Assembly: GCA_963807235.1 (NCBI GenBank)
Contig: CAWEBF010000015.1
Span: 186,001 to 250,000, forward strand
From: CAWEBF01 sp963807235
GTDB taxonomy: Bacteria; Acidobacteriota; Vicinamibacteria; Vicinamibacterales; UBA2999
Reading direction: 5' to 3'
DNA: 64,000 nt
Both the position numbers and the translations under genes were made by a program. Each line of letters opens with the position of its first letter. Position 1 is the first letter of the stretch. Below are positions 30,699 through 40,489 of this stretch, piece by piece. The notes beneath the pieces are model-generated. The model saw only the letters and a program-made list of their open reading frames with translations. It ran no database searches and was not told the origin of the DNA.

Positions 30699-31890
30699 CA
30701 GCCCCCTGATCTTCCGCAAGGGCCTGGATCGAAAACAGGAAGTCGCCCATCAGCTCGCCGAGGACTACCACAGCGACCTCGTCGCCACCATCAAGCGCGA
30801 CGGGTTCATCTACCGGTCGGGCCGCATCACCGTTCATCTGGCGCGCGAGTTCGGATTCTGCTACGGCGTGGACCGCGCCGTGGACTACGCCTATCAGGCG
30901 CGGGTGCGCTTCCCCGATCGCCGGATCTTCCTGACCGGGGAGATCATCCACAACCCGCACGTCAACGACCAGCTCCGCAGCCAGGGCATCCGCTTCCTGA
31001 CAGATCCGGGCGAATCGCCCGACGCGGTGCTCGCCGACGACGTCGTGATCCTGCCGGCGTTTGGCGTCGCCCTCGACGTACTGGAGGGCTTCGTCTCACG
31101 CGGGTCGACACTGGTCGACACCACCTGCGGGTCGGTGCTGAACGTGTGGAAGAACGTCACGCGGTACACGGCCGAGGGGATTACGTCGATCATCCACGGG
31201 AAGTACTGGCACGAGGAAACACACGCCACGGCGTCCCAGGCGCGGCAGGACGGGCGGGGACACTATCTGGTGGTGCTCGACCGCGCCCAGGCACAACTCG
31301 CCTGCGATTACATCCGCCACGGTGGCGACCGTCAGCGATTCCTGACCGAGTTCGCCCACGCCACGTCGCCGGATTTCGACCCCGACATCCACCTGCAGCG
31401 CGTCGGGTGCGCCAACCAGACCACCATGCTCAGCTCGGAATCGCTCGAGGTGGGCCAGATGTTCCGGGCGGCGATTCTCGAACGCTTTGGCGAGGCCGAG
31501 CTGCCCAGCCGCTTCAGGGCCTTCGACACCATCTGCAGTGCGACGCAGGATCGTCAGGACGCCGTGATCGCCCTCCTGGCGGAGCAGCAACTCGACCTGA
31601 TGCTTGTGCTCGGCGGGCACAACAGCAGCAATACGTACAATCTGGCCCGGATTTGCGCCAACGCGGTGCCGACCTACCACGTGGCCGAGCCGAGTGGGCT
31701 GATTTCGGTGGACGAAATCGTGCACCGGCCGGTGGACGGCCACGATCCGGCTGTTTCACGCGGGTGGCTGCCCCAGGGACCCCTTGCCATCGGGCTGACG
31801 GCCGGGGCGTCCACGCCCGACACCCTGGTCGGGGCCGTCATCCGGCGATTGGACGCGCTGGCCAACGACCCACTGGTCGAAGTTCGTTAA
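30685..31890 (+). CDS. ispH: 4-hydroxy-3-methylbut-2-enyl diphosphate reductase
   Basis: The last step of the MEP isoprenoid pathway, making IPP and DMAPP with a [4Fe-4S] cluster. The three cluster cysteines are Cys59 (GFCYGV), Cys148 (DTTCGS) and Cys284 (TICSATQ). The 401-aa length with an N-terminal extension matches the long (cyanobacterial-type) IspH rather than the ~310-aa proteobacterial form. The start lies inside the anti-sigma gene, so ispH may be under control of this ECF system, an uncommon arrangement. Confidence 0.95.
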   Translation: MSASSSPLIFRKGLDRKQEVAHQLAEDYHSDLVATIKRDGFIYRSGRITVHLAREFGFCYGVDRAVDYAYQARVRFPDRRIFLTGEIIHNPHVNDQLRSQGIRFLTDPGESPDAVLADDVVILPAFGVALDVLEGFVSRGSTLVDTTCGSVLNVWKNVTRYTAEGITSIIHGKYWHEETHATASQARQDGRGHYLVVLDRAQAQLACDYIRHGGDRQRFLTEFAHATSPDFDPDIHLQRVGCANQTTMLSSESLEVGQMFRAAILERFGEAELPSRFRAFDTICSATQDRQDAVIALLAEQQLDLMLVLGGHNSSNTYNLARICANAVPTYHVAEPSGLISVDEIVHRPVDGHDPAVSRGWLPQGPLAIGLTAGASTPDTLVGAVIRRLDALANDPLVEVR

Positions 31891-31959
31891 ACCTAGGTTA
31901 AAGCCCAGAACAGACTGGAGATCCCGTAAACGGGCTACCTGCTTAGGGCGTAAACTTCT

Positions 31960-32415
31960 ATGTACAAGCAACTGATGCCCAGCAACTTCCGGCTCGTTTC
32001 CGCAGCAGTGCTCGTCGCGCTTCTGGCCACGGTTTCCGTGGGTGCCCAGGGCTTCAAGTGGTGGCAGAACGACGCCTACCGCGCGGAGCTGGGGCTGACC
32101 ACCGACCAGAGCCGCCGGCTCGAAGAGATCTTCCAAAACACCCAACCGACGCTGCGCGCGCAGAAGAAGGCCTTCGACACGGCCGAAGCCGAGTTCAACC
32201 GGCTGGTCGAGCATGGCAACGACAGCGCCGTCATGGAACAGGTGCTCAACGTCGAGGCCGCCCGCGCCGAGCTCAACAAGACACGCGCGCTGATGCTCCT
32301 GCGCATGCGGCGCGCCTTGACCACCGATCAGTGGCTGAAGCTCGGCGCGATGCACCAGGCCGACGAGCGCGAGCGCGAACGCAAGCATCAGCAACAAAAA
32401 GGTCAAGGCAAGTAG
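31960..32415 (+). CDS. Periplasmic Spy/CpxP-like heavy-metal-resistance protein
   Basis: A 151-aa protein with a signal peptide (VSAAVLVALLATVSVGAQG), then a helical domain with the LTxxQ-type motifs LTTDQSRRLEEIF and LTTDQWLKL and charged helices. Spy/CpxP proteins act as periplasmic chaperones or stress sensors. It sits 51 nt before an RND efflux operon, so an envelope-stress role linked to the pump is plausible. Confidence 0.8.
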   Translation: MYKQLMPSNFRLVSAAVLVALLATVSVGAQGFKWWQNDAYRAELGLTTDQSRRLEEIFQNTQPTLRAQKKAFDTAEAEFNRLVEHGNDSAVMEQVLNVEAARAELNKTRALMLLRMRRALTTDQWLKLGAMHQADERERERKHQQQKGQGK

Positions 32416-32466
32416 CGCGCTTGCACGACGACCCGGTGTGTTCGCTTCACGGCTCGAGGATTGATC

Positions 32467-34142
32467 ATGCGACGTAACTCAGCTTTCTCCATCAGCGTAG
32501 TGTCGGTGTGTTTGTTCGCGCCGAGCCTGCACGCCCAAGACGACAACGCACGCCGGCTCAGCGAGCTGGCTCGAAACGCCGCGCAACAGTTCGCCTCGGC
32601 CCGGGCCGAGGTCGGACCAGACGCGCCCGGCGGCGGGCATCGCGACGCCGGGGCCCAACGTCGAGCTGTCGCTCGACGAGGCCACGACCCGCGCGCTCGA
32701 ACGCAACCTCGACATCGCGGTCGAGCGGCTGAATCCGCAGCTGCAGGAATACAGCCTGACTCGGCTGCGCGCCATCTACCGGCCCGTCGCCAGTTCGACG
32801 ATCGGTCAGCGCGCGGTGGTGCAGCCGCCGACGAACCAGTTGAACGGCGGCAACATCGTCCAGAACGACACGTCGACCTTCAACGGTGGCATGTCGCAGT
32901 CCCTGCCCTGGGGCGGCGGCGAGGTGGCGTTCCAGTTCAACAACGCCAAGCAGGTCACGTCGAACATCTTCGCCAACTTCAACCCGACGTACACGGCCAA
33001 CTTCGCGGCCACGTTCACACAGCCGCTGATGCGCGACTTCACGATCGACCTGACGCGCCAGCAGATCAAGGTGACCACCATCAACCGCGACATCTCCGAA
33101 ATCCAACTCCGGGGCACGCTCGCCACGACGGTCGCCAACGTTCGCAACGCATACTGGGAGCTGCTGTTCTCCGTGCAAGCCGTGGACGTCGCGAAAGGCT
33201 CGCTGGAACTGGCCGACAAGCTGGTCGAGGACAACCGGGCGCGCGTGGAAGTGGGCACGATGGCCCCCCTGGACGTGGTGGCGGCCGAAGCCGAAGTCGG
33301 CGAACCGCCGGCAGGCGCTGGCGTTGGCCGAAGCCACGATGCAGACGGCCGAAATCATTTTGAAGCGGCTCATCGTCAACGGCACCGACGACCCGATGTG
33401 GCGGAGCCACCTCACCCCGATCGATCGGCCCGAGTTTCGGCCCGAGCCGCTCGACGTCGAAGGCGCGGTGACCAAGGCGTTCGCCAGCCGCACCGATCTC
33501 GAGCAGGCGCGGAGGACCATCGACAGCAACGATGTGACGATCGGCTTCCTGCGCAACCAGACGCTGCCGGCCGTCGACTTCATCGGCTCCTACAACGCGC
33601 AGGGTCTTGGCGGCACGCAGTTCATCCGCCAGGGCTCGGGCCTCGGCAGCACGATCATCGGGACGATTCCCGGCGGGTACGGCGATGCGTGGAGCACGCT
33701 GGCGGGACGGAACTACCCCACCTGGAGCGCGCAGGTGAACCTCTCCTATCCGCTGGGCGGCAGCGCCATGGACGCCAGTTACGCCAGGGCGCGCGTCCAG
33801 CGCAACCAGTCGGCCGCGCAGCTCCGCGCCCTCGAACTCCAGGTCGCGGCGGAAGTGACCAACGCGGCGCTGCAAGTCGAAAGCAGCCTGAAGCGGTACG
33901 AGGCGTCGGTCGTGGCGCGTGATCTCGCGCAAACGCGGCTTCAAGCCGAACAGAGCCGCTTCGAAGTGGGGCTCTCGACGAACTTCTTCGTCGTCCAGGC
34001 GCAACGCGACCTGGCGACGGCGCAAAACACCGAATTGCGCGCGCTGCTCGACTACCGTCGCGCGCTCGTGGACTACGCCCGTGTGCAGGAAGCCCCCGCG
34101 GCCCGCGGCGGCGGCATCACGGCGATTCAGACCGGCGGATAG
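32467..34142 (+). CDS. TolC-family outer-membrane efflux protein (frameshifted)
   Basis: 557 aa after removing extra bases near 32610 and 33299. A signal peptide is followed by two TolC repeats of coiled-coil helices (ELSLDEATTRALERNLDI, QQIKVTTINRDI, and later ALRALELQVAAEVTNAALQVE). It forms the outer-membrane channel for the membrane-fusion and RND proteins encoded just downstream. The ATG at 32467 has GAGG 8 nt upstream; a TTG two codons earlier is less likely. Confidence 0.88.
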
Positions 34143-34179
34143 CGCTGCCGGCGACGAGGGAACGGTCGATCGGATTCAG

Positions 34180-35637
34180 ATGCAAAAGATCGTGATGGCG
34201 GTGGTCGCGGTGGGTGCCCTGGCGGGTGGCGTGTTGTATCTCCGCAGCGGCGATGCCGACACTCCGACCGCTGGCCAGGGCGCCGCGGCAGAAGGTGGTG
34301 GCGGCCGCGGCGGACGGCGGGGCGGCGGCGCCGGCGGATTTGGCGGCGGCCAGTTCGGCCGGCCCCCCATGACGGTGGAGCTCGGCAAAGCGAGCCGCGC
34401 GTCCATCAAGTCGGAGATCACCGTCGTCGGCAACCTGATCGGTCAGACCACGGTGACGGTGGCGCCGCGCGCGGCCGGCCGTCTTCAGGACATCTCCGTG
34501 CGCCTCGGCGACCGCGTGAGCCGCGGCCAGCGGGTCGCGCGGCATCGAGGACTTCGAGACTCCAGGAGCAGGTGAAGCAGGCTGAGGCCGCGCAGGAAGT
34601 GTCGATGGCGACGATCCGCCAGCGCGAGGCCGACCTGCAGCTGGCCCAGACCAACGCCGAGCGCTCGCGGAACCTGTTTCAACGCCAGCTGCTGCCGAAG
34701 CAGACCCTCGACGACAACGAGTCGCGCTACCTGTCGGCGGTCGCGGCCGTGGATCTCGCGCGCGCGCAAGCCTCGCAGTCGAAGGCCCGCCTCGACGAGC
34801 TGCGCATCAACCTGGGCAACACGATCATCACGTCGCCGGTCAACGGCTTCGTGTCGCGCCGCGTGGTGGATCCCGGCGCCTTCGTCTCGCAGAACGCGCC
34901 GATCGTGGACGTCGTGGACATCACCACCGTCCGGCTGGTGGCCAACATCGTCGAGAAGGACTTGACGGAGCTGCAGACCGGCGACGCGACCAAGGTCGAG
35001 GTGGATGCGTACCCGGGCGAGGAGTTCATGGGCCGCATCGCACGCGTCTCGCCCGTGCTGGACCCCGCGACACGGACCGCGCCGATCGAGATCGAGATTC
35101 CCAACCCCGGCTATCGCTGAAGCCCGGCATGTACGCGCGCGTCAGCATCACGACCGATACGCAGAAGGACGCGCTGGTGGTGCCGCGCGACGCCGTCGTG
35201 GACCTGGGCGGCCGCCGCGGCGTGTTCACGCCGCTCAACGAGTCGGCGGTGTTCCGCGCGCTTGCAGATCGGCACCGAGGCCGGGAAGATCGTCGAGATT
35301 CTCGGCGGCCTCGCCGAGGGCGACGTCGTCATCACCACCGGCGCGGGGGCGCTTCGGGACGGCGACCGCATTGTGCTGCCCGGACGCGGCGAAGGTGGAC
35401 GGCGCGGGGGCACTGCGGGCGCCGGAGCCGGTCGCGGACGCGGCGAGGGACGAGCGGCCGCTGCGCCGCCAGCCCCGGCGGCTGGAGCGCGCGGCAAGCA
35501 CCGAGGGTGCCCGGCGGAGCGGAGGCGGCGGAGCCGGGCGTTATGGCGGCCGCAGCGGCGAGGGCCGCAGCGGTCGCGACGGACGCAACGGCACCGAAGG
35601 CCGCGCGGCCGCGCCGCCGCCAGGCCCTCCGTCTTAG
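34180..35637 (+). CDS. RND efflux membrane-fusion protein (HlyD/AcrA type, frameshifted)
   Basis: About 484 aa after five one-base corrections (near 34538, 34560, 35118, 35262 and 35500). An N-terminal membrane anchor (IVMAVVAVGALAGGVLYL) is followed by a Gly/Arg-rich linker, a barrel-sandwich half (VAPRAAGRLQDISVRLGDRV), a coiled-coil hairpin (EQVKQAEAAQEVSM and on), the second lipoyl half (TSPVNGFVSRRVVDPGAFV) and the beta-barrel (TKVEVDAYPGEEFMGRI). The C-terminus is again Gly/Arg-rich. It bridges the TolC and RND partners. Confidence 0.87.
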
Positions 35638-35645
35638 CAGGACTG

Positions 35646-35666
35646 TAGACCGTAGACCGTAGACCG
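35646..35666. repeat. Heptanucleotide tandem repeat (TAGACCG)3
   Basis: Three perfect TAGACCG units between the membrane-fusion and RND genes, just before the RND start. Confidence 0.9.
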
Positions 35667-35683
35667 TGATGACTGAGGTCCCG

Positions 35684-38600
35684 ATGAGCATCCCACGCCT
35701 AGCCATTCAGCGCCCGGTCACCATGTTCATGATCAGCGGCGTCATCACGCTCCTGGGCGTGATCTCGCTGACGCGGCTGCCGGTTGACCTGATGCCCGAG
35801 TTCGAGCAGCCGCAGCTCACGGTGCGCACCGGCTACGCCGGCGTCGGGCCCCTGGAGATGGAGGAGCTGATCACGCGCCCGATGGAACAGGCCGTCAGCG
35901 CGGTGCCGGGCGTGACCCGCGTCGAGTCCACCTCGTCGGAAGGCAACAGCCAGGTGCGCCTCAACTTCGACTACGGCACCGACCTGTCGGAGGCCGCCGA
36001 CGAAATCCGCACGCGCGTCGATCGCATGCGGAACCGGATGCCGGAGGACGCCGACCCGCCCACGATCTTCAAGTTCGACTCCAGCGCGCAGCCCATCATG
36101 CAGATTGGCGTCGAGGGCGACTTCGACCCGGTTACTCTCCGCGAGGCGGCGCAAAACGAGCTGGCGCCGCGATTCGAGCGCGTGGACGGGGTCGCCGCCG
36201 TCACCGTGAACGGCGGCCTGCGCCGCCAGATCCACGTCGAGCTGTCGAAGGAGAAGGTCACCGCGCTCAACCTGTCGGTGAACCAGGTCGTGCAGACGCT
36301 GCGCAACGAAAACCAGAACACGCCGCTCGGCGAGATCTACCAGGGCAACTCCACCTTCCTGCTCCGTTCCCAGGGCCAGTTCCAGAGCCTCGAGGACATC
36401 AAGAACGTCGTGGTGATGACCCGTGAGGGCGTGCCCGTCTACATGCGCGACATCGCCGACGTGAAGGACGCCACCGAGCAGCGGCGCTCGTTCATGCGCA
36501 TCAACGGCAAGCCCGGCGTCCAGATCCAGATCCAGAAGCAGTCGGGCAAGAACACCGTGGCCGTGGCCCAGGGCGTGCGCGCTGAAGTGGAGCGCGTGAA
36601 CCGGGAGGTGACCGGCATGAAGCATGATCGTGATGCAGGACACGTCGCGTTTCATCGAGCGGGCGATCAACAACGTGCAGGAGCACGCGCTCATCGGCGG
36701 CATCCTGGTGATCCTGATCATCTTCGCGTTCCTGCGCGACTTCCGTTCGACCCTGATCGTCAGCACCTCGATCCCGGTATCGGTGATCGGCACGTTCGCG
36801 CTGCTGTACTTCGGCGGCTTCACCCTGAACACGATGACCTTCGGCGGGCTGGCGCTCGGCATCGGCATGATCGTGGACGCCGCCATCGTGGTGCTGGAGA
36901 ACACGCACCGGCACCTGCACATGGGCAAGGACCGGATGACGGCGGCGATCGACGGCAGCGAAGAGGTGTGGTCGGCGATTCTCGCCTCCACGCTCACCCA
37001 CATCGCCGTGTTCATCCCCCTGCTCTTCCTGTCGGGCACGGCCAGCATCATGTTCACGCAGCTGTCGGTCGTGGTGATGTTCTCGCTGGCGATGTCGCTG
37101 TTCGTGGCCGTGACCATCGTGCCGGTGCTGTGCTCGCGCTGGCTGCGCACGCCGGACGAGGAGGCCGCCCGCACTGGCCTGATCGGCTACCTGTATCGCG
37201 CCAGCGAGTCGTTCCTGGAGCGGATGGACGAAGGCTATCGCAAGGTCATTCACGTGGCCCTGAGCCACCGGCCGACGCGTCATCGCTGCCGCGACCGCGC
37301 TGGTCGTGGTCGCGGCGCTGATCTACCCGCGCATCACGCGTCGAGCTGATGCCGCAGACCGACGAGGGCGAGGTCAACATCAACGCCGAGCTGGCCGTCG
37401 GCACGCGCGTCGAGCCCACCGAGGCGGTGCTGCTGCAGCTCGAGGAGATGGTGCAGAAGGCCGTGCCCGAGACGGTCACGATCATCACCAGCGGCGGCGG
37501 GGGCGGCAGCAACAACTTCGGCGGCGGCGGCGGCGGCGGCGGCAGACCAACCGCGGTCAGATCCGCCTGATCCTGGTGCCGCGCGATCAGCGAACGCGCA
37601 CGACCGAGGAGATCTCGATCGCCCTGCGGCGCACGCTCGCCGGCCTGCCGGGCGTCGTCGTCCGGGCCAATCCGACCGGCGGCAACTTTCAGCTGAACCG
37701 GCTGCTCGGGGGCGGCGGCGGCAACCAGGGCGGCGACAGCCGCGTGGCGCTCGAGATTCGCGGCCACGACCTCGACGACGCGCGCCGCATCGCGCAGGAC
37801 GCGCGCGAGGTCATGGAGGACACGCCCGGGATCGCCGACGTCCGCATCGGCCGCGAAGAGGGCCGCCCGGAGATCTCCGTCCGGGTCGATCGCCCGAAGG
37901 CCGCGATGCTGGGGATGACGGTGTCGGGCGTGGCCACGACGATTCAGACCAACGTGGCGGGCACCACGGCGGCGCAGTTCCGCGAGCGCGGCAACGAGTA
38001 CCCGATCGTCGTGCGGCTGCGCGAGGCCGACCGCGAGGAGATTTCCGACGTGGGCGACGTGCTGCTGAATACGCCGAGCGGCCAGGTGGTGCCGGCGCGC
38101 AACGTGATGGCGACGACGCGCGACGCCGGGCCGGTGCAGATCGACCGCAAGAACATGGAGCGCGTGACCCGCGTCAACGCCGAGACGGAGATTCCGCTGA
38201 GCGAGGCGGTCGCGGCCGTGCAGCAGCGCATCGGCGCAGATTCGCGTGCCGCCCGACTTCTCCGTCGGCTTCGGCTCGGAGGTCGAGGAGCAGGCGAAGT
38301 CGTTCGAGCAGCTGCGGCTGGTGCTGATCCTCGCCGTGCTGCTGGTCTACGCCGTGATGGCGTCGCAGTACGAGTCGCTGCGCGACCCGTTCATCATCAT
38401 GTTCTCCATCCCGGTTGCGGCGATCGGGGTGGTGCTCAGCCTGATGTGGACCAACACGCCGTTCAGCATGCAGGCCTACATCGGCATCATCATGCTGGCG
38501 GGCATCGTCGTCAGCAACGCCATCCTGCTGGTGGACTACATCAACACGCTCCGGCGGCGCGACAACCTGCCGCTGCGCGAAGCGGTGGAGCTCGGCGGCC

Positions 38601-38827
38601 GCACGCGGCTGCGCCCGATTCTGATGACGTCGATCGCCACGATGCTGGGGCTGGTGCCGATGGCGCTCGGCCTCGGCGACGGCGGCGAGCTGCAGGCGCC
38701 GCTCGCGCGCGTCGTGATCGGCGGCCTGCTGGCCTCGACGATCGTGACGCTGGTGCTCGTGCCGGCGGTCTACACGGTGTTCGAAGAGGGTCTGGCCGGC
38801 CTGCGCCGCGGCATGGCGAAGCACTAG
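35684..38827 (+). CDS. RND multidrug efflux permease (AcrB/HAE1 type, frameshifted)
   Basis: 1046 aa after five one-base corrections (extra bases near 36620, 37275, 37340 and 38235, one missing near 37545). It begins IPRLAIQRPVTMFMISGVI, typical of RND pumps, with two 6-helix blocks and two large porter loops; conserved segments include GIGMIVDAAIVVLENTHRH (TM4, proton relay Asp pair) and GIVVSNAILLVDYIN. A Gly-rich insertion (SGGGGGSNNFGGGG) lies in the second porter loop. It exports substrates with the TolC and fusion partners upstream. Homologous recombination between copies is not needed to explain the breaks; see findings. Confidence 0.9.
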
Positions 38828-38831
38828 CGAC

Positions 38832-38867
38832 GGGCTCCAGGCTCTACGGCTTTAGGCTCTAGGCAAG
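38832..38867. repeat. Heptanucleotide tandem repeat (AGGCTCT)n
   Basis: Units GGGCTCC, AGGCTCT, ACGGCTTT (8 bp), AGGCTCT, AGGCAAG, directly after the RND stop codon. Confidence 0.85.
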
Positions 38868-38911
38868 AACGGGCGGACTCGGCGACCGGCCCGTTTTCTC
38901 GACGACTGCGC

Positions 38912-39373
38912 TCACTGCACAAGGTGCCGCAGCAGTTCCTCGATTCGACGTCCGCTGACGGGGTCGCGCCAATCGGCGGCAATCTCCGCCAGCGGCTCCA
39001 GCACGAAGCGGCGCCGCCGGAACCGCGGGTGCGGCACAGCGAGCCCGGGCTCGTCGATGATGGCGTCTCCGTAGAGAATCAGGTCGAGATCCAGCGTGCG
39101 TGGCGCGTCCTGGAACGGGCGGGTCCGGCCGCCGTCGCGCTCGATGTCCAGGAGCGCCGTGAGCAGCGCCCGGGCCGGCAGGTCCGTGTCCCCAACCAGC
39201 GCGGCGTTCAGGAAGCGCGGCTGCGGTCCGTCCGCGCCGCCCACATAGTCGGTCTCGTGGAAGCTGGACACGCGCGCGCCGATCAGGAGCGTGCGGAGCC
39301 GCGTCACCGCCTCGTTGAGATGGGTTTCCCGGGCCCCGACGTTGCTGCCCAGGGCAATCGCGACCGGCACCAT
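38912..39373 (-). CDS. folK: 2-amino-4-hydroxy-6-hydroxymethyldihydropteridine pyrophosphokinase
   Basis: The 153-aa HPPK pyrophosphorylates the pterin in folate synthesis. Family motifs: VAIALGSNVGARETHL at the start, FLNAALVGDTDL, and the signature DAPRTLDLDLILYGDAIIDEPGL followed by VPHPRFRRRRFVLEPL. The ATG directly abuts a heptad repeat array with an inverted end, which therefore forms its leader. Confidence 0.95.
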   Translation of the reverse strand: MVPVAIALGSNVGARETHLNEAVTRLRTLLIGARVSSFHETDYVGGADGPQPRFLNAALVGDTDLPARALLTALLDIERDGGRTRPFQDAPRTLDLDLILYGDAIIDEPGLAVPHPRFRRRRFVLEPLAEIAADWRDPVSGRRIEELLRHLVQ

Positions 39374-39422
39374 CTTGGTCCTTAGTGCTTAGTTCTTGGT
39401 TCTTAGTCCAAGGACCAAGGAC
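39374..39422. repeat. Heptanucleotide repeat array with inverted end (CTTAGTn / CAAGGAC)
   Basis: Seven 7-bp units: CTTGGTC, CTTAGTG, CTTAGTT, CTTGGTT, CTTAGTC, then CAAGGAC twice. The first unit and the last two are complementary (TTGGTCCTT with AAGGACCAA), so the array can fold back on itself. It fills the whole space between folK and the next gene. Confidence 0.88.
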
Positions 39423-39424
39423 CT

Positions 39425-39932
39425 CTATTCCTGCCAGCGGTCCGGCAGGACCGCGCCGACCCGGGCGACGCCGCCGGTGCGTCGGCCCAGCACGTCTTCA
39501 TTGCCTGCCGCGGCCTGCTCGAACAGGCGCTGGTGCTCGCGGGTCTCCCCCATGACCACCAGCAGCATGGTGCGATGTCGGGCGTGCGTCAGCGCCTCCA
39601 CCTCTGGACCGCCACCGCTCTGAGAACTTGTCGAGCAGCGACGCGTCGTCGGCCAAAACCGGGCGGAAGGCCGACGGCTCGACCTTCTTCCCCAGCTTGG
39701 GCAGGGCCGGGACCGGGAGCACTGAGGACGCCTTGGGCAGCGGCTCCTCCAGTTCGACCAGCGACTGCCCCAGCCACTGGAGGTGCGTCTCCTCGCGCGA
39801 AATCACGTACTGGTAGGTGTTGTTGAAGTCGTAGTGGCTCACGACGCGTGCGCCGGCTTCGTGACGCTCGATGAGCGCCACCCGCTCGGCGGTAAAGCTC
39901 ACCAGGAAGTTCCGCAGCTCGTCTGTGTGCAC
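39425..39932 (-). CDS. Hypothetical helical protein, possibly ferritin-like (frameshifted)
   Basis: 168 aa after removing one base near 39610, which restores a C-terminal half reading HARHRTMLLVVMGETREHQR and ending RVGAVLPDRWQE. The N-terminal half is helical, with YQYVISREETHLQWL recalling the E-x-x-H metal motif of ferritin-like proteins; a second ETREH in the restored half would give a pair of such motifs. No family is assigned with confidence. Confidence 0.6.
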
Positions 39933-39952
39933 CCTTCAGATTCTCCCGGTCA

Positions 39953-40291
39953 CTACCCCTTCTGCTTTTCCTTGCACGAGATGCAGACCCGCGTCCAGGG
40001 GATGGCGTTCAGCCTCGCGTCGGCGATGGGCTCGCCGCAGTCGCGGCAGACGCCGTAGGTGCCACTCTCCACCCGCTCGAGCGCCTCTTCGATGGCCTGC
40101 AGGATCTTGGCGTCGGTCTGTTTCAGCTTGAGCTGGATGTGGACCTCGTTGTTGCCGCTCGCCTGATCCGCCATGTCGCCCTGACGGCCGGAGTTGTTCT
40201 CCATGGTCCACTGGAGCGGCTTGGCGGCAGTTCCGCCCAGCAGCTCTCCGCGCTTGCGCAGGAGCGCGTCCCGGTAATTCGCGACGTCCAT
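39953..40291 (-). CDS. DksA/TraR-family zinc-finger protein
   Basis: A 112-aa protein with a coiled-coil N-terminal part and the C4 zinc finger CRDCGEPI...CISCKEK near residues 83-107, plus LNAIPWTRVCI, as in DksA/TraR. Such proteins enter the RNA polymerase secondary channel and modify promoter response. I chose the ATG at 40291, preceded by AGGAAAG at good spacing; an upstream start would add 15 residues. Confidence 0.88.
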   Translation of the reverse strand: MDVANYRDALLRKRGELLGGTAAKPLQWTMENNSGRQGDMADQASGNNEVHIQLKLKQTDAKILQAIEEALERVESGTYGVCRDCGEPIADARLNAIPWTRVCISCKEKQKG

Positions 40292-40410
40292 GGCTTTCCT
40301 AGCACTCCCCTGCCGGGCCCGCAGCGGGCGCAGCAACTCCTGATTCTAGCATTGCAGAGGCAGGGAGACCTTACTCGGCGCTGTGTCTCTTCCCGCGCAG
40401 TGCTTGCCCG

Positions 40411-40433
40411 CTGCGGGCCGAATCGGCCCGCAG
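40411..40433. terminator. GC-rich hairpin downstream of ybbP
   Basis: CTGCGGGCC-GAATC-GGCCCGCAG, a 9-bp perfect stem with a 5-nt loop (11 bp if the loop edges pair), 57 nt beyond the stop of the minus-strand ABC permease gene. There is no T-run, so termination strength is uncertain. Confidence 0.5.
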
Positions 40434-40489
40434 TGCGCGGGCCGGCCGAGCGGATGATACTCGGCACAGTGTTTGTCTGGCTGCAGCGC

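Noticed and set aside
35646..35666. Regulatory iteron array or binding sites before the RND gene
   Set aside because: The unit is perfect and tandem like the other heptad loci with unrelated sequences, so repeat expansion explains it better than a protein site.
32467..38827. Programmed frameshifting in the efflux operon
   Set aside because: Twelve indels in one operon with no slippery heptamers or stimulatory structures are unlike recoding; consensus error or decay is simpler.
39374..39422. CRISPR-like array
   Set aside because: Units are 7 bp with no spacers and no cas genes; it is a simple tandem repeat.
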